DNA of 64,000 nucleotides from Aphelocoma coerulescens (taxonomy: Eukaryota; Chordata; Aves; Passeriformes; Corvidae), in NCBI RefSeq assembly GCF_041296385.1, contig NC_091013.1, forward strand, positions 31,071,001 to 31,135,000, read 5' to 3'. Each line of letters opens with the position of its first letter. Position 1 is the first letter of the stretch. Position numbers and translations under genes: made by a program. The notes beneath the pieces were generated by a model, which saw nothing but the letters and a program-made list of their open reading frames with translations, ran no database searches and was not told the DNA's origin. Below are positions 37,415-64,000 of the stretch, in pieces.

Positions 37415-37974
37415 GCCCTTGATACCACAAAATAGAACTAGCCACAATGTTTCTGTCCCCTATGCTATGAATAATGTCCCTAAGTGACTTAGATAAAATG
37501 GCAACGGGATTCACTCCAGCTTAATTCCAAGTGAACAGGTCAAGAAAGGGAATGACGAAATACTAGCAGGATGCCAAGGTCACCTTCTGGATAGAAACCT
37601 TGAGCCAAGGAGGATGGTACAATTGTTGGAGGAGTGAACATTGCTCAAAGAATCAACTATTAGAAGCACAAACAGTGCAAAATGGGTAAGTCATGGAGGA
37701 ACTTACTGCAAACATCTTACTGTTCTGAAAACCAACAATACTTCTATAGCCATCATCCACCTGCTTCTTTATTGATCTAGACATCCCCGAGTCAGTCTTG
37801 CTACAGTTTCTAATCTATGATGCCAGGTAAGAGGAGGGTTTCACAGAGATGTTGGAGGGGCTCGGATGGCTGGCGCTATCTTGATACTCAAGAGGTGTCC
37901 TTTATCTGTCATGAATGGCTTTGAGGATCTGAGAAACAAAGGTCCTGCTCCTTGCTCTTAGCTGGTGTCCTTTG
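37415..37974. other. Intergenic, no gene recognised
   Basis: Spacer between repeat copies; no supported feature. Confidence 0.45.
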
Positions 37975-38150
37975 GTCATGCTTACTCCACAATGAATACT
38001 GATGCTTACTTAAGCCTGACTATGCAGTACATTACATAAACCATACACATTTAAAGAAAGTTAATACCATACTATTTAGAATATCAATACACTTTCATAG
38101 TATAAAGATTATTTGGTACAATAGTTAATGAATGAGATTTTCCTGATGTG
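37975..38150 (+). repeat. Diverged repeat A, copy 2
   Basis: Second member of the pair with 34120-34345, same orientation, about 3.8 kb away. The clearest block is 'aatacactttcatagtataaagatt' against 'gtacactttcattctataaagactg' in copy 1. Confidence 0.55.
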
Positions 38151-38279
38151 GGCTGAGGCCATTAGTTGGGGGCCAGAGGCCTAGCAGGAGAGAGGCAAAG
38201 CCAAAAATCCCCTCTGCTGTCCAGCTGCAGCCCAAAAAGCAGCTGGACATGGGTATCTCCCCATTGGATTGACAGGCTT

Positions 38280-38600
38280 TCCGCTTCTCAGAGCGGTTTG
38301 TTTACAGCTGTGTCTAAAATAAACGTTGCCTAATTTTTTTTTCCGCTCCTGTTATTCCTGTGGAGCAAGTTGGATTCCTCTCTGACTCACGCATGATTAA
38401 CTAACTTCCAGCTGCATTATCTTTATTGTTGCAGCCGATGCACAAGCCAGCGCTCAGCACGACTCGTGGATCCCAAGCTGTGCTGGCGAGGCTGCCACTT
38501 ACAGAAAAGGATTTTTTTTTTCTAACAGTTGTGCGGTTTGGGAAATTTTATTATTTTTTATTTGTGTATGAATGTACTTATTTATTTATTTAAGAGACAG
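38280..38600. promoter_or_regulatory. Possible distal regulatory segment upstream of LONRF2
   Basis: Contains a forkhead-like GTTTGTTTAC (about 38297), an AP-1 consensus TGACTCA (38383-38389) and an AT-rich TTTATTTATTTA run (about 38578-38592), directly before the CpG island. Motif matches alone are weak evidence. Confidence 0.2.
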
Positions 38601-38906
38601 CAAGTACCTGCTTTCTCGGGGACCGGAGAAATAAAAAGAAACAACCGATAACACTCCCTGACCCACCCCGTGCGGTGCTGCTGGCGGGGACGCCGTGCCC
38701 GGTGGCCGGGCGGCGCCGAGGGGGGTCCCGGCGCACGGCGGGACGGGAGGCGATGGGACAGGAGGGTCCGGCAGTCCCGGCGAGGAAGCGGTTAAGGCCG
38801 GGCACCAGGAAACGGGAAGGAAGGGGCTGAGCTCAGCAGGAGCCGCACGGCGGAAGCCCCCCTAGCCCCGCTCCCGTTCCCGCTGGGAGCCGCCGCCGGA
38901 CCGGGC

Positions 38907-38957
38907 GCACGTGCGGGAACGGCGCCGCGGGGGCACGTGCGGGGCGGGCACGTGCGG
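38907..38957 (+). promoter_or_regulatory. Three CACGTG E-boxes in repeated GCACGTGCGG context
   Basis: The ten-base string GCACGTGCGG occurs at 38907-38916, 38933-38942 and 38948-38957. CACGTG is the class of site bound by bHLH factors such as USF, MYC/MAX and TFE3/TFEB; ACGTGC also fits a hypoxia-response core. About 360-415 bases upstream of the LONRF2 ATG. Confidence 0.6.
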
Positions 38958-39280
38958 CACCGGCACCTGGCAGCGGCGGCCGGCCGGGCGCGGGGCGGAG
39001 GCAGGGCAACGGAGCTCCCGCCGCGCCAGCGCTGCTCCCGGGGAGGCGGGGTCGCGTGCCGGCCTCGGGTGGTTTTACCCAACCGCTCGCCCCTTACATA
39101 AGCCGGGAGCCGGTCCGCCCCCCATTCCCACCGCCGTTCCCCCTTCCCCCTCCCGGGAGCCGCCCCCCTGCTGCAGAGATGTGACACGCCCCCTCTCCAT
39201 CCCTCCCTCCCTCCCTCCCTCCCTTCCGTCGCCGTCCCCTCCCAGGAAGAAGCCGGAGTCGGCAGCGCCGCGGGCCCAGC

Positions 39281-39289
39281 ATGGAGTAG
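39281..39289 (+). promoter_or_regulatory. LONRF2: Two-codon upstream ORF (ATG GAG TAG) in the LONRF2 5' leader
   Basis: CCCAGCATGGAGTAG: a start codon with A at -3 and G at +4, followed by one codon and a stop, 31 bases before the main ATG. If it lies in the mature leader it should reduce or tune LONRF2 initiation. Confidence 0.55.
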
Positions 39290-39320
39290 GGCGGCCCGGG
39301 GCCGGCGGCGCCGCGCGGGC

Positions 39321-64000
<24,680 letters not shown>

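Noticed and set aside
18351..38280. Possible additional gene between CHST10 and LONRF2
   Set aside because: No open frame or exon chain with recognisable domains. I compared it in mind with neuromedin S, which lies near CHST10 in mammals, and saw no match; that gene lies on the other side of CHST10.

Overview
The window is vertebrate nuclear DNA, almost certainly from a bird. It has long introns with GT-AG borders, two CpG-island promoters and many CR1 LINE fragments, several ending in the typical ATTCTATGATTCTGTG-like tail. It also has short retroviral solo LTRs of the kinds common in songbird genomes. A passerine is my inference from the LTRs and is not proven. There is no prokaryotic, organellar or CRISPR content.

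Two protein-coding genes lie head to tail on the + strand. CHST10 (HNK-1 sulfotransferase) is complete: a CpG-island non-coding first exon at about 600-971, then five coding exons from 5744 to 16344, giving 358 residues. LONRF2 starts in a second CpG island (ATG at 39321). Seven coding exons are visible up to 63144 (532 residues: TPR helices, N-terminal RING, TPRs, linker and second RING). The C-terminal Lon substrate-binding domain lies beyond the right edge. CHST10 and LONRF2 are also neighbours in the same order and orientation in mammals (human 2q11.2), so this is conserved synteny.

Layout: 1-440 CR1; 580-1560 CHST10 CpG island; 972-15806 CHST10 introns, with CR1 copies at 9781-10503 and 10845-10970; 16345 to about 18350 CHST10 3' UTR; about 18350-38640 intergenic (CR1 at 23.6 kb, LTR at 28.5 kb, two pairs of diverged repeats between 34.1 and 38.15 kb); 38640-40300 LONRF2 CpG island; 40075-55330 the large LONRF2 intron 1 (CR1 copies, three LTRs); 55331-63144 LONRF2 exons 2-7; 63240-63800 CR1 in intron 7.

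The genes do not form a pathway. CHST10 is a Golgi enzyme that finishes the HNK-1 glycan. LONRF2 is a RING-type ubiquitin ligase for misfolded proteins. Both are prominent in neurons. I found no undescribed multi-gene system. The points most worth checking are regulatory and structural: a two-codon upstream ORF and a triple CACGTG array at LONRF2, an intact first RING in the avian LONRF2, intron-retention isoforms, LTRs with recognisable target-site duplications, and unexplained diverged repeats in the intergenic region.
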